Source of the DNA: Tatumella citrea
GTDB taxonomy: Bacteria; Pseudomonadota; Gammaproteobacteria; Enterobacterales; Enterobacteriaceae
Reading direction: 5' to 3'
NCBI RefSeq assembly: GCF_002163585.1
Contig: NZ_CP015579.1
Location: 2,542,001 to 2,606,000, forward strand
DNA length: 64,000 nt
The notes beneath the pieces were generated by a model that saw only the letters and a program-made list of their open reading frames with translations, did not search any database and was not told the origin of the DNA. Below, piece by piece: positions 1 through 10,764 of this stretch. Both the position numbers and the translations under genes were made by a program. Within the stretch, counting starts at the first letter, position 1. Each line of letters begins with the position of its first letter.

Positions 1-2330
1 CCGGTAACTCCTCCAAACAGCCATTTCCGGCGGGTATTTTTTAACGGCGCTTTCGCCGGAGGGGCAATTTGCGGCTGAGGATCGGGGCCGTTTAGAGCTT
101 CACGCAGCCGATCCGATGTGATCGGTAATTCCCGAAAACGGATGCCGGTGGCATCAAACACCGCATTGGCGATAGCTGCTGCACTGGGTACAGAAGCTGA
201 CTCACCGGCACCCAGCGGAGGATCGTAAGGCCTGGGCATCATCAGTACATCTACGTCCGGCACTTCCGGAAAAGTAAGTACCGGATAGGCTCCCCACTCT
301 TTTGCCGCAATCGTGGAATTTTCAAACGTCAGAGTTTCTTTTAAGGCCCGGCTTGTCGACTGGATAACATTACCGTGGATCTGGTGCTGAACCCCGGCCG
401 GGTTAACCATCATTCCGGCATCATGACCTACCGTAATCCGGGTAACCGCAATCTCACCGGATTTTTTATCGATAGCAACATCCGCCACCCATGCGGCCCA
501 GGCGGCTCCAAATCCGGGGAATTTACTGTGAATATAACGCGCATAAGCAAATCCGCGTCCACGAAGAATGCCATTTTCATCCGGTACAATCGCTGTGCCG
601 GTGGCTTTCGGCTGCCATCCGGCACGCCCGGCTGTGGCCTTCATCAGTTCGGCGGCTCGTTCATCCTTAATGTATCTCAGACGATATTCAACCGGGTCTA
701 CCCCGGCGGCTTTTGCCAGTTCGTCCATGTAGGATTCATGGGCAAAAGTATTTGGCAGTGCAGATACCCCGCGCATCCACGATGCACGAATTAGTGGCGC
801 CATATCCTCAATAGTTATCCGCATATGCTTATAGTCATACGGGGGTATTGAGGTTCGGTCCCCCATTTCATAAGCCAGGGCCACCGGGTCGACACGTCCG
901 GTCAGTAACAGCGCCAGCGTGGGAGAGCCGTTTGACGGGTAGGAGGTTTTGAAGTCGTAGACCAGCGGATGGCCGTTTTCATCCAGTCCGCCGTCTACCT
1001 CCATTAATTGCGCAGTACCTTTCGGTTCCCAAAGATGTTCCTGCTGCCGGGTCAGTTGCACTCTGACCGGACGCCCGACGGCCCGTGATAGTAATACCGC
1101 ATCTGCCGCGACATCATCAGCACAGTTACGTCCGTAGCAGCCCGCCGCCTCCATACGATTAATTTCAATCAGCGACTCTTCACACTCCAGCAGCCAGGCA
1201 ATATCTGCCTGTAACACATGAGGGTTCTGGGTCCCGGACCAGACACTGATAAGGTCCGGGGAATAATCGGCAACCGCACAGGAAGGCCCGATAGAGCCAT
1301 GCAACTGATAGGGCCAAAGATAACGACGGGTCAGCCGACGGTCAGCCGAAGCAAGTGCGGCATCTACCTCACCGGTATCATGAACCACCCGCGAGGTTCG
1401 GGGATTATCACGGATAGCCTGTTCGACATCACTCATATCCGGAATAGCTTGCTGCCACTGCTTCCAGCGGATTTTCAGACTGTACATCGCTTGTTCAGCC
1501 TGATCTTCACGTTCAGCCACCACCCCGACAAAATCAGCTATCCGTACCACTGAAATCAGCCCTTCGATGTGTGCAACTGAAGATTCATCAATATCGATTA
1601 GCGACTGTCCGACAAATGCCCCACTGTCAAAACCGGCATACGGCGGCCGGATGACCCTGCCATGCAGCATGCCGGGCACACGCATATCCTGCACCCAGGT
1701 CAGCTCACCAGTGGCTTTGCCCGGAATATCGACCCTGGCGGTACTCTCACCAACAATACGATATTCGGAAGCAGGCTTCAGGGGTGCCTGGCCACTGTTG
1801 GTTATACGGATATGCTGACCGCGGACTAAGTCAGCAAACGAGAGGCTGCGTCTTTCAGCGCCCTCTTCTGCGACTGAGAAAACTCCGTCGAGCAAAATTA
1901 ACTGTTGTGGTTCGACAGACAACCGGCGGGCGGCTTCGTGGCGCAGCCATAGTCTGGCCTCAGCGGCAGCCTGACGAAGCGGAACGGCAGAAATCTGAAT
2001 AGAAGCACTGGCAATGGTTGCCCCCTGGTTAGGAGCACGTTGGGTATCACCCAGTACCATCGAGACCTGATCCATCCTCAGATACAGTTCTTCGGCGACA
2101 ATCTGCGCCAGCGAAGTTTTGATCCCTGTCCCTAAATCGACATGACCATTAAATGCAAGCACCTGTCCGTCATCACAAACGGCAATGAACAGCCCCAGCT
2201 CTTTCGGTTTCAGAACCGGTTGCCGTCCCTTAGGCACCAGTCCGGCCGGAGGCTGAATTTGATCGACGATCAGTAACACACCTTCTTTTTCCAGCAACTG
2301 TTGCCGGGTCGGTAAATGCTGATTACTCAT
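1..2330 (-). CDS. nicB: Nicotinate dehydrogenase large subunit NicB (3' end off window)
   Basis: Molybdopterin-binding subunit of nicotinate hydroxylase, which converts nicotinate to 6-hydroxynicotinate. The frame is open from ATG 2330 to the window edge (776 codons) and starts MSNQHLPTRQQ. It has the xanthine-dehydrogenase-family architecture. Near the C-terminal end of the visible part is a GAGESA motif with the expected active-site Glu at about residue 710, followed by an AIANAV-type segment. The last visible residues (RRKWLFGGVTG) look like the start of a hydrophobic linker. P. putida NicB continues there into three cytochrome c domains, which would lie outside this window. The start overlaps the nicA stop by 8 bases, indicating translational coupling. 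Family assignment is strong; the C-terminal domain content is inferred. Confidence 0.9.
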   Translation of the reverse strand, partial: MSNQHLPTRQQLLEKEGVLLIVDQIQPPAGLVPKGRQPVLKPKELGLFIAVCDDGQVLAFNGHVDLGTGIKTSLAQIVAEELYLRMDQVSMVLGDTQRAPNQGATIASASIQISAVPLRQAAAEARLWLRHEAARRLSVEPQQLILLDGVFSVAEEGAERRSLSFADLVRGQHIRITNSGQAPLKPASEYRIVGESTARVDIPGKATGELTWVQDMRVPGMLHGRVIRPPYAGFDSGAFVGQSLIDIDESSVAHIEGLISVVRIADFVGVVAEREDQAEQAMYSLKIRWKQWQQAIPDMSDVEQAIRDNPRTSRVVHDTGEVDAALASADRRLTRRYLWPYQLHGSIGPSCAVADYSPDLISVWSGTQNPHVLQADIAWLLECEESLIEINRMEAAGCYGRNCADDVAADAVLLSRAVGRPVRVQLTRQQEHLWEPKGTAQLMEVDGGLDENGHPLVYDFKTSYPSNGSPTLALLLTGRVDPVALAYEMGDRTSIPPYDYKHMRITIEDMAPLIRASWMRGVSALPNTFAHESYMDELAKAAGVDPVEYRLRYIKDERAAELMKATAGRAGWQPKATGTAIVPDENGILRGRGFAYARYIHSKFPGFGAAWAAWVADVAIDKKSGEIAVTRITVGHDAGMMVNPAGVQHQIHGNVIQSTSRALKETLTFENSTIAAKEWGAYPVLTFPEVPDVDVLMMPRPYDPPLGAGESASVPSAAAIANAVFDATGIRFRELPITSDRLREALNGPDPQPQIAPPAKAPLKNTRRKWLFGGVT

Positions 2331-2862
2331 CGGTATTGTCCTCCGCCACTCGCTGACAAAGGATAACGGCGTGTCTGGCTGCCTGCAGAATTTCAAGATG
2401 AGTACCGCAACGGCAGAGATTACCGGACAGTGCCTGGCGGATTTGCTGTTCATCAGGGTTCGGGTTGTTATTCAACAAACCGGCACAAGTCATGATCATG
2501 CCATTCAGACAATAACCACACTGTGCAGCCTGTTTATCAATAAAAGCCTGTTGAACCGGATGAAGACACTGACGGTTACCCAAGCCTTCCAGAGTAGTGA
2601 TATCCCGCTGACGAACACCCCAGGCAGGGATTACACAGGAACGGGCAGCAATGCCGCCAATCAGTACGGTGCAGGCCCCGCATTCTCCCAGCCCACAACC
2701 ATATTTAGGCCCGTTAAGTGACAACTCATTACGCAGGACCAGCAGCAGCGAACTGTCTTTGTAAGCACTGACACTGCGCGTCTCACCATTTACCTGTAAA
2801 TCGAAGTGTTGCAACGTTTTATGTAATGCAGGTGCCCCGGTCTCATTTATTTTACTTTCCAT
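2323..2862 (-). CDS. nicA: Nicotinate dehydrogenase small [2Fe-2S] subunit NicA
   Basis: Iron-sulfur electron-transfer subunit of nicotinate hydroxylase, 179 aa. It has the two-domain ferredoxin arrangement of xanthine dehydrogenase small subunits. The plant-type cluster has C56, C61, C64 and C76. The second cluster has C115, C118, C150 and C152 in the motifs QCGYC and LCRCG. It is about 20 residues longer at the N-terminus than P. putida NicA. A GGAG precedes the ATG. It lies 53 bases downstream of nicR and overlaps nicB by 8 bases, so nicR-nicA-nicB is probably one transcript. NicA passes electrons from the Mo centre of NicB to the cytochromes. Confidence 0.93.
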   Translation of the reverse strand: MESKINETGAPALHKTLQHFDLQVNGETRSVSAYKDSSLLLVLRNELSLNGPKYGCGLGECGACTVLIGGIAARSCVIPAWGVRQRDITTLEGLGNRQCLHPVQQAFIDKQAAQCGYCLNGMIMTCAGLLNNNPNPDEQQIRQALSGNLCRCGTHLEILQAARHAVILCQRVAEDNTDE

Positions 2863-2887
2863 CGCTCCTCACCTCATTTTCCTGCCA

Positions 2888-2922
2888 GACCTGAGGTGAA
2901 GTGCGCGATGTCACCTCAGGTC
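2888..2922 (-). repeat. 12-bp perfect hairpin between nicR and nicA
   Basis: GACCTGAGGTGA (2888-2899) is perfectly complementary to TCACCTCAGGTC (2911-2922) with an 11-base loop. The right arm covers the nicR stop codon (2916-2918). No U-run follows on the minus strand, so it is more likely a transcript-stability or attenuating element separating regulator from enzyme expression than a full terminator. Confidence 0.6.
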
Positions 2923-3386
2923 ATTTGTGATTCTTCGTCTTCCAGCATTTTCTTTAACAAAAAATCCAATGCGACACGCTCGGCAGCATTGAGCCTGCCA
3001 TAGGTTAATTCCGTTACCTGACGGGCCCGCGGAATAGTGTCACCGACCTGTGCAGTGCCTTCATCAGTCAGTGATAAAATAACTTTTCGCTTATCCTGAG
3101 TGTCCTGGGTGACCGCAATCAGGCCCCGGGCTTTCAGTCGATCGACAACCCCACGAATAGTGGCCTGGTCAACCGCAGTCATTCTGACCAGATCTGTTTG
3201 TGCACAAGGGCCGGTCTCCCGAAGTGCGCACAGGGTAATAAACTGCACCGCCGTCAGTTGCGCCTCGCCGATATTTTGTTGAAATATCGCCTGGTGGCGC
3301 TGATAAACTTTGCGCAACAAGTGCCCGACCTGCGCAGTAAAAAAGTAGTCATCAACCGCAGGGTCAGTAAGGGGCTGTTTTTCCAT
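2916..3386 (-). CDS. nicR: MarR-family repressor NicR
   Basis: 156-aa winged-helix MarR-family regulator, first gene of the nicR-nicA-nicB unit. The recognition region (about residues 60-90) has the typical order LVRMTAVDQATIRGVVDRLKARGLI, followed by the basic wing DTQDKRKV. In P. putida NicR represses the nic genes and is released by 6-hydroxynicotinate; I infer the same role here from position. It is divergent from nicT across a 513-base region that holds two AGTG-N4-CACT-like inverted repeats (3507-3520 and 3727-3743). Those may be its operators and give autoregulation. An AGGA precedes the ATG by about 10 bases. Confidence 0.82.
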   Translation of the reverse strand: MEKQPLTDPAVDDYFFTAQVGHLLRKVYQRHQAIFQQNIGEAQLTAVQFITLCALRETGPCAQTDLVRMTAVDQATIRGVVDRLKARGLIAVTQDTQDKRKVILSLTDEGTAQVGDTIPRARQVTELTYGRLNAAERVALDFLLKKMLEDEESQMT

Positions 3387-3506
3387 TCATCTGTTTCCTG
3401 GTTCACGATAATCCTGGAAATGACTTTAGCTGATCGTCAGCAACCCGCAAACGTTTTCTTTATCAGTCACTGAGGTTAAACAATGACTTCCCCTGATATT
3501 CATTTT

Positions 3507-3520
3507 TAGTGCCTACACTA
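3507..3520. promoter_or_regulatory. Putative NicR operator, nicR promoter copy
   Basis: TAGTGCCTACACTA is a perfect 5-4-5 inverted repeat about 120 bases upstream of the nicR start. It shares the AGTG-N4-CACT core with sites at 3730, 10058 and 10690 in the same locus. Confidence 0.6.
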
Positions 3521-3726
3521 TTATTGGATTACTTTGCAATTTTCAGGCCAGTTTACTTCCGGTCTGACGGACGGGATTTCACAGCGAATAACCTCTCCGC
3601 CGGGATTGCTTTCGCACAACCTGATGGCAGTAGCATCAGGTGTTCGCACAATAATGATGCAATTATGTCTGGTTATCATTACTCATCATCCTGAATATTT
3701 GCACACAGACTGACAACCCTCATCAT

Positions 3727-3746
3727 TAGAGCGTACTCACTTTATT
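3727..3746 (+). promoter_or_regulatory. Putative NicR operator, nicT promoter copy
   Basis: TAGAGCGTACTCACTTTATT lies about 155 bases upstream of the nicT start. It matches the site in front of nicX (10687-10706) at 17 of 20 positions in the same orientation. The core is AGCG-TACT-CACT. Confidence 0.6.
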
Positions 3747-3899
3747 TTGGCCTGAATGTTGCAGGTGTCTGTTTAGTGAACGCCCCCGGACATATCGCAA
3801 CCGGCCAGGCTGACCTTAATCCTTCCGGGAATCTAAAAACTTCCCGGAGCCATTACCCGAACCGGCTAAATGCCGGAACAGACTATCCGGAGACTTTGT

Positions 3900-5216
3900 A
3901 TGAGCATTGCACCTGCAGATGTAAATACGTCAGTGTCAGCGGCAGCCAATAACAACCAGGCCTACCGTAAGATCACGTGGCGGATTATTCCGTTTCTTTG
4001 CCTCTGTTATCTGGCTGCTTACCTTGATCGCATTAATATTGGTCTTGCAAAACTGGAAATGGCCAGTCAGTTGCAACTCAGTGAGGCGGCCTTTGGATTA
4101 GGCGCCGGATTGTTTTTTGTCGGCTATATTCTGTTTGAAGTACCCAGTAATCTGGTACTTGAGCGGGTTGGCGCAAAAATCTGGATTGCGCGCATTATGA
4201 TTACCTGGGGATTACTCTCTGCAGGGACATTATTTGTTCAGACAGCTACTCAGTTCTATATATTGCGATTTCTGTTAGGTGCCGCAGAAGCAGGTTTTCT
4301 GCCTGGTGTGCTGTTTTATCTTACCCGTTGGTACCCGTCCTGGCGCCGAAGCCGAATCATTTCTCTGTTTATGATTGGACTTCCTTTATCAGGGGTTGTC
4401 GGTGGCCCTTTATCCGGCTGGATCATGTCTGCATTCTCACACCATCAGGGGATGCAAGGCTGGCAGTGGATGTTTCTGCTGGAAGGTATCCCGACGGTTA
4501 TTCTTGGTATTTTGACGTTCTGGGTTTTGCCGGACACCGTTGGCCAGGCAAAATGGCTGACTTCGGATGAAAAATCGCAGATTAGTGCGGAGCTGACCAA
4601 AGATGCTGCCGAGGCGACTCATGCACGTCACCGTTTTCGTGATGGTTTTTTCAACCTGAAAGTCTGGATGCTCGGCGGAATAGACTTTTCTATCCTGCTC
4701 AGTGCCTATGCGATGGGCTTCTGGATGCCGACATTTATCAAAAATACCGGTGTTCATGATATCAGTACTATCGGCATGTTAACGGCAATCCCGAGTCTGG
4801 CTGCATTGATTGGCATGTTGTACCTCGGGGCAAGTTCAGACCGTTATCGTGAACGACGCTGGCACATCATTATCCCTTTTATCATTGGCGCCATTGCGAT
4901 GGGGGCAAGTACGTTCTTTACCCATAACGTGTTTGCCACAGTGTTACTGTTTTCCGTCGCACAGTTTGCCATTATCGGTGCTGTACCGGTATTTTTCAGC
5001 CTGCCGGGAACCTTTTTACAGGGTACCGCCGCCGCAACCGGATTTGCACTTGCCTGTTCTGTGGCTAATATCGCCGGGCTGGTCAGTAACTCCATTATGG
5101 GGCTGGCGATGCAATATACCGGCAGTGGTGGTGACGCCCTGTGGGTATTTGCGGTCTGCCTGCTACTGAGTTGTTTGCTGGTGATTGCTCTGCCGGCAAA
5201 ACTGGTCAACCGTTGA
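3900..5216 (+). CDS. nicT: MFS nicotinate transporter NicT
   Basis: 438-aa major facilitator of the anion:cation symporter type. It is the likely inner-membrane uptake system for nicotinate or its hydroxylated derivative. About 12 hydrophobic segments are visible. The start of TM1 (PFLCLCYLAAYLDRINIG) and the following GAGLFFVGYILFEVPSNL are typical of this subfamily. ATG 3900 is preferred over an in-frame codon at 3870 because GGAG sits 7-8 bases upstream. A strong terminator follows at 5223. Position next to nicR and the NicR-like box support the nic assignment; the exact substrate is inferred. Confidence 0.8.
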   Translation: MSIAPADVNTSVSAAANNNQAYRKITWRIIPFLCLCYLAAYLDRINIGLAKLEMASQLQLSEAAFGLGAGLFFVGYILFEVPSNLVLERVGAKIWIARIMITWGLLSAGTLFVQTATQFYILRFLLGAAEAGFLPGVLFYLTRWYPSWRRSRIISLFMIGLPLSGVVGGPLSGWIMSAFSHHQGMQGWQWMFLLEGIPTVILGILTFWVLPDTVGQAKWLTSDEKSQISAELTKDAAEATHARHRFRDGFFNLKVWMLGGIDFSILLSAYAMGFWMPTFIKNTGVHDISTIGMLTAIPSLAALIGMLYLGASSDRYRERRWHIIIPFIIGAIAMGASTFFTHNVFATVLLFSVAQFAIIGAVPVFFSLPGTFLQGTAAATGFALACSVANIAGLVSNSIMGLAMQYTGSGGDALWVFAVCLLLSCLLVIALPAKLVNR

Positions 5217-5222
5217 CTGATG

Positions 5223-5246
5223 GCCGGCTTCGGCCGGCTTTTATTT
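5223..5246 (+). terminator. Rho-independent terminator after nicT
   Basis: GCCGGC-TTCG-GCCGGC hairpin (5223-5238) with a UUCG tetraloop, followed by TTTTATTT. It starts 6 bases after the nicT stop. Confidence 0.88.
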
Positions 5247-5266
5247 CCCCTCACCCGGTACACACT

Positions 5267-6562
5267 ATGGCCTACTTTCCCCGCTGGTCACTGACCCGCA
5301 ACAGCACCGTATACCCGGAACAACGATTACCGGCAGGCGCCAGTATCACCATGGGTATTCAACACCTATTTGCCATGTCCGGATCCACTATTCTGGGTCC
5401 TTTACTGATGGGCTTTGATCCCAATCTGGCGATACTATTTTCCGGTATTGGTACCTTACTGTTTTTTATCTGCACCGGCGGACGGCTGCCCGCCTATCTG
5501 GGATCATCATTTTCCTTTATCGCAGTGGTCCTTGCCGTGACTGGCTGGAAAGGTACTGGCGTCAATGCCGATATTCCGCTGGCACTGGGAGGCATTATTG
5601 CGGCCGGCGTCCTGTACGTCATAATTGGGGGTATTGTCAGTGCTACCGGCACCGGCTGGATTGAAAAACTGATGCCGCCAGTGGTCACCGGAGCAGTGGG
5701 TACGGCTATTGGGCTTAATCTGGCACCGGTGGCAGTGCAAGGTGCTCAGGGTAGCGGGATGCATATTCTGGTCGTGATGATAACTTTACTCTCTGTAGCC
5801 ATGATCTCTGCCTATGGTCCGGCCTCGATACGGCGGATTTCTATACTGGCCGGAATAGTCATAGGTTATCTGTGTGTCATCGTGTTTGGTAACCTGTCTG
5901 GCCTGATGCCTGCAATTGATTTTTCGGCCCTGGCTCAGGCTCCCTGGTTCGGAATGCCAGTCTTTGTTCATCCACAATTCAGCACATCGGCTATGGTGTT
6001 GATAGCACCAGTGGCCTTTATTTTGATTGCCGAAAATCTGGGTCATATTAAGGCGATCAGCGCAATGACTGGCCGGGATCTGGACCCTTATATCGCCAGA
6101 GGCTTTATCGGTGATGGTATTGCGACTATTGTGTCTGCCTTCAATGGTGGCACAGGTGTCACCACCTACGTGGAAAATATGGGTGTGATGGCAGTGACCC
6201 GGGTGTTCTCGACACTGGTTTTCCTGATTGCGGCATTTTTCGCCATAGCACTAGGATTCTCGCCTAAATTTGGTGCGCTACTGCATACCATTCCGGCACC
6301 GGTTCTGGCAGGACTGGCTGTGGCCGTATTTGGATTAATTGCCGCTGCGATGATCAGATTGTTCGTAGATAATCAGGTGAACTTTGCTGAGCCGAAAAAC
6401 CTGTTTACGGTTGGTGTCACACTGGTGTTTGGGGCTGGTAATTTTTCGGTCAATATTGGTAGTTTTGCGATTGGCGGAATTGGTACAGCCACCCTGGCTG
6501 CTATTATTATCTACCAGATAATGAGTATTGGTTCCGGAAAAACATCTCAGAATAATCACTGA
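5267..6562 (+). CDS. NCS2 family uracil/xanthine permease-like protein
   Basis: 431-aa nucleobase:cation symporter-2 protein of the UraA length class. Family signatures visible: QHLFAMSGSTILGPLL in the first helices, PAYLGSSFSF, GTGWIEKLMPPVVTGAV, IAENLGHIKAISAMTGRDL (substrate-site Glu region) and a late TYVENMGVMAVTRVFS. ATG 5267 is chosen because the upstream open codons overlap the nicT terminator; its ribosome site is weak. It lies inside the nic locus, between nicT and the convergent nicFEDC operon. It may carry a heterocyclic acid such as nicotinate or 6-hydroxynicotinate rather than a nucleobase, but nothing in the sequence proves this. Confidence 0.8.
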   Translation: MAYFPRWSLTRNSTVYPEQRLPAGASITMGIQHLFAMSGSTILGPLLMGFDPNLAILFSGIGTLLFFICTGGRLPAYLGSSFSFIAVVLAVTGWKGTGVNADIPLALGGIIAAGVLYVIIGGIVSATGTGWIEKLMPPVVTGAVGTAIGLNLAPVAVQGAQGSGMHILVVMITLLSVAMISAYGPASIRRISILAGIVIGYLCVIVFGNLSGLMPAIDFSALAQAPWFGMPVFVHPQFSTSAMVLIAPVAFILIAENLGHIKAISAMTGRDLDPYIARGFIGDGIATIVSAFNGGTGVTTYVENMGVMAVTRVFSTLVFLIAAFFAIALGFSPKFGALLHTIPAPVLAGLAVAVFGLIAAAMIRLFVDNQVNFAEPKNLFTVGVTLVFGAGNFSVNIGSFAIGGIGTATLAAIIIYQIMSIGSGKTSQNNH

Positions 6563-6569
6563 CAGGTGA

Positions 6570-6595
6570 AGGGTGACCGCTGTCGCGCTCACCCT
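6570..6595. terminator. Possible bidirectional terminator hairpin between permease and nicF
   Basis: AGGGTGA (6570-6576) pairs with TCACCCT (6589-6595) in the 43-base gap between convergent genes. There is no clear T-tract, so termination strength is uncertain. Confidence 0.4.
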
Positions 6596-6605
6596 CTCCT
6601 CAGGA

Positions 6606-7238
6606 TTATGACTGCATATGATCGATAAACTGCTGCGCAGTGATCACATCGCCATATTTACTATCAATATCAAACAGGTTAGCTTCGTGTGGGTCACGGT
6701 GCCGGTCACCTACTCCGTCTCGTAACACGATAGTCCGAAAACCATGTTGCACAGCATCAACCGCTGTCGCACGGACACAACCACTGGTTGAGCAACCCAC
6801 AATGACGACGGTATCCACGCCTTGCGCTGTCAACGTTGCAGCGAGACTGGTACCAAAAAATGCGCTGGCATATTGCTTGGTAATGACCAGTTCACTTGTC
6901 AGTGGTTTCACCTGTTCACAAAATTCAGCAGCAGGATTGCCAGATACCATTGCCCTCATTACCGGGGATTTTTGTACCCATATCCCGCCATCAATCTGAT
7001 CCGGCAAGTGATAGAGAATATTGGTGTGAATAACCAGAGTCTCTGTCTGGCGGGCAATTGCCAGCACCTGCTCGCAGACATTTACCGCCGTGACCACATC
7101 CGGAGCATATAACGGCAGACCCGGAGTCGTGTAACCCTGCATAAAGTCCACCAGCAGCAATACCGATTTTTGACCAAAACCGATACGACCATTCCAGACC
7201 CCCTGGTAATTTTCTGCCGCAGAAATACTGTTAGTCAT
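6606..7238 (-). CDS. nicF: Maleamate amidohydrolase NicF
   Basis: 210-aa isochorismatase-fold amidase that hydrolyses maleamate to maleate and ammonia, releasing the pyridine nitrogen. The catalytic triad is visible: Asp31 in LLLVDFMQGY, Lys121 in VITKQYASAF, and nucleophile Cys154 in GCSTSGCVRATAVDA. ATG 7238 is chosen over an upstream frame extension because GGGAGGG lies 7 bases before it and the resulting length fits NicF. The start overlaps the nicE stop in an 8-base ATGACTAA arrangement. It is the last gene of the nicC-D-E-F operon. Confidence 0.93.
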   Translation of the reverse strand: MTNSISAAENYQGVWNGRIGFGQKSVLLLVDFMQGYTTPGLPLYAPDVVTAVNVCEQVLAIARQTETLVIHTNILYHLPDQIDGGIWVQKSPVMRAMVSGNPAAEFCEQVKPLTSELVITKQYASAFFGTSLAATLTAQGVDTVVIVGCSTSGCVRATAVDAVQHGFRTIVLRDGVGDRHRDPHEANLFDIDSKYGDVITAQQFIDHMQS

Positions 7239-8003
7239 GTGACGCCCTCCCGGGCCAGGCGCCGGATAATAATGCTCCGGCACCGGGAACTATCGTTTCT
7301 AAACCCAGCGCATTTAACATCGACCAGGTCGTCGCAATGGCTGCTGTAATCACAGGTTTTCCGGTTAAAGCTTCAACTTTCGCGACTACCGGTAAGGAAG
7401 GCATCTGTACACAGGCAGACAACACAATTACATCGGCATCCTGGTAATTAAGCTCACTAACGATGGCCGGCAATTTCTGCGGATCATGCTGAGCCACTTC
7501 GAGGTTGTCCGCAATTTCAAGCGCAACCGAATCGACAATCTCAAAGCCCTCATGTCGGATATAATCCACCACCAGTTCAGTCAGTGGTTTCATATAGGGC
7601 GTCACAACGGTAATTTTGCGAGCGCCCATCATTTTCAGGGCATCAACTAATGCCCCTGCACTGGTCACTACCGGTGCCGGAGCCAGATTTTCTGCCGTGA
7701 TATTACCCAGCCGCTGTTCAGACTCACGATGATAACCATGCCCCATGGCCATAATAGCCACCAGACACGCATAACCCAACACGTCCACCCGTGCATCAGA
7801 TAATTCAAGCGCACAGCGGTCAGACTGAGCATCCATAGCCGCCAGTTCTTCTTTCTTCACATGTTTCATCCGCATACGGCTGGAATGAAAGGTAAAGCGT
7901 TCCGGGCGAATCAACTGCCGCGCCATGAGCATGGCGGGTATTTCAGTTTCCATGGTGGTATTCGAGCTGGGTACAATCTGCCCAATTTTATACACTTTGG
8001 TCA

Positions 8004-8007
<4 letters not shown>
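7231..8007 (-). CDS. nicE: Maleate cis-trans isomerase NicE
   Basis: 258-aa Asp/Glu racemase-superfamily isomerase turning maleate into fumarate, which enters the TCA cycle. The N-terminus KIGQIVPSSNTTMETEIPAM and the segment SSRMRM are nearly identical to recalled P. putida NicE. The two catalytic cysteines are present at about 81 (GYACLVA) and 199 (SACVQMPS). The first of two adjacent ATG codons forms an ATGA overlap with the nicD stop, so translation is coupled. Confidence 0.94.
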
Positions 8008-9988
<1,981 letters not shown>

Positions 9989-10055
9989 TTAATCACAATG
10001 AACGCAAGATGACCTCTTACATCGCGTATTAAAATGTATACCCGCAATTTAAATT

Positions 10056-10072
10056 AAAGTCTACACACTATA
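10056..10072 (-). promoter_or_regulatory. Putative NicR operator, nicC promoter copy
   Basis: Read on the minus strand it is TATAGTGTGTAGACTTT, with core AGTG-TGTA-GACT. It resembles the boxes before nicR, nicT and nicX and lies about 90 bases upstream of nicC. Confidence 0.55.
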
Positions 10073-10686
10073 ATTATTCGATCTGCACTACAGAGGGATA
10101 TCAGATTACCAGGAGTAAATTTAAATTAAATTCATGTAAATCATATACTTAAATAACAAACCAGATAAGGAATGCTATTTATATGTTTTAAGAAACTTTA
10201 TAAATGCATCAATTTAGAGCGTAATAACTGCTTACCGACCATTATATCTCAGCCTTCGCACCACACCGGGGCACCCGCAAGCCCCACAGAAATAAAATAA
10301 ATACATAGCTCTGGAAAATTTGCTAAATACCAGCATATATCTCCGAATAACCAGTCTTATCCTCATATATATAAAAATAATAAATATCAGATACAGACTG
10401 ATGCACTATAAAACACAGAGACACCAGCACAGATATCAGTCCCTGCATATAGTTTTTTAGTGCTCCCCGGGACTTTTCAGTGTCGAAATCAACCAATATT
10501 AAGTGTGATCACTTTATATTTATACAAGCCCTGCTCTATCAACACCCGCTTTCCTTAGCCGTAGTTTACTAACTCCACTTTTAAACACCTTCTTAAAACA
10601 GGCATAGCTGCCAATATCTCATAGCTTTTTCTTATTCCTGAGGGATTTTCTTGCGCTACCAGGCTGAACATGAATATAACTGTAAA

Positions 10687-10706
10687 TAGAGTGTATTCAC
10701 TTTATT
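10687..10706 (+). promoter_or_regulatory. Putative NicR operator, nicX promoter copy
   Basis: TAGAGTGTATTCACTTTATT, core AGTG-TATT-CACT, lies 58 bases upstream of the nicX start. It is the closest match to the nicT copy at 3727-3746. Confidence 0.62.
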
Positions 10707-10764
10707 AGCTTTACTGACACAAGTTACTGTGCCGGTTAATCCTATAACTGTAATGAGGTAGTTT

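Larger units (their letters stand above)
3387..3899. promoter_or_regulatory. nicR/nicT divergent promoter region
   Basis: 513-base gene-free region between divergently transcribed nicR and nicT. It contains two NicR-like boxes (listed separately) and a perfect inverted repeat CCTGATG-N7-CATCAGG at 3620-3640. No convincing coding sequence was seen; the short open frames here lack family signatures. Confidence 0.6.

Noticed and set aside
375..2002. Several plus-strand open frames of 70-140 codons
   Set aside because: They are antisense to the continuous nicB frame, have no family features, and nicB reads without stops through the whole stretch.
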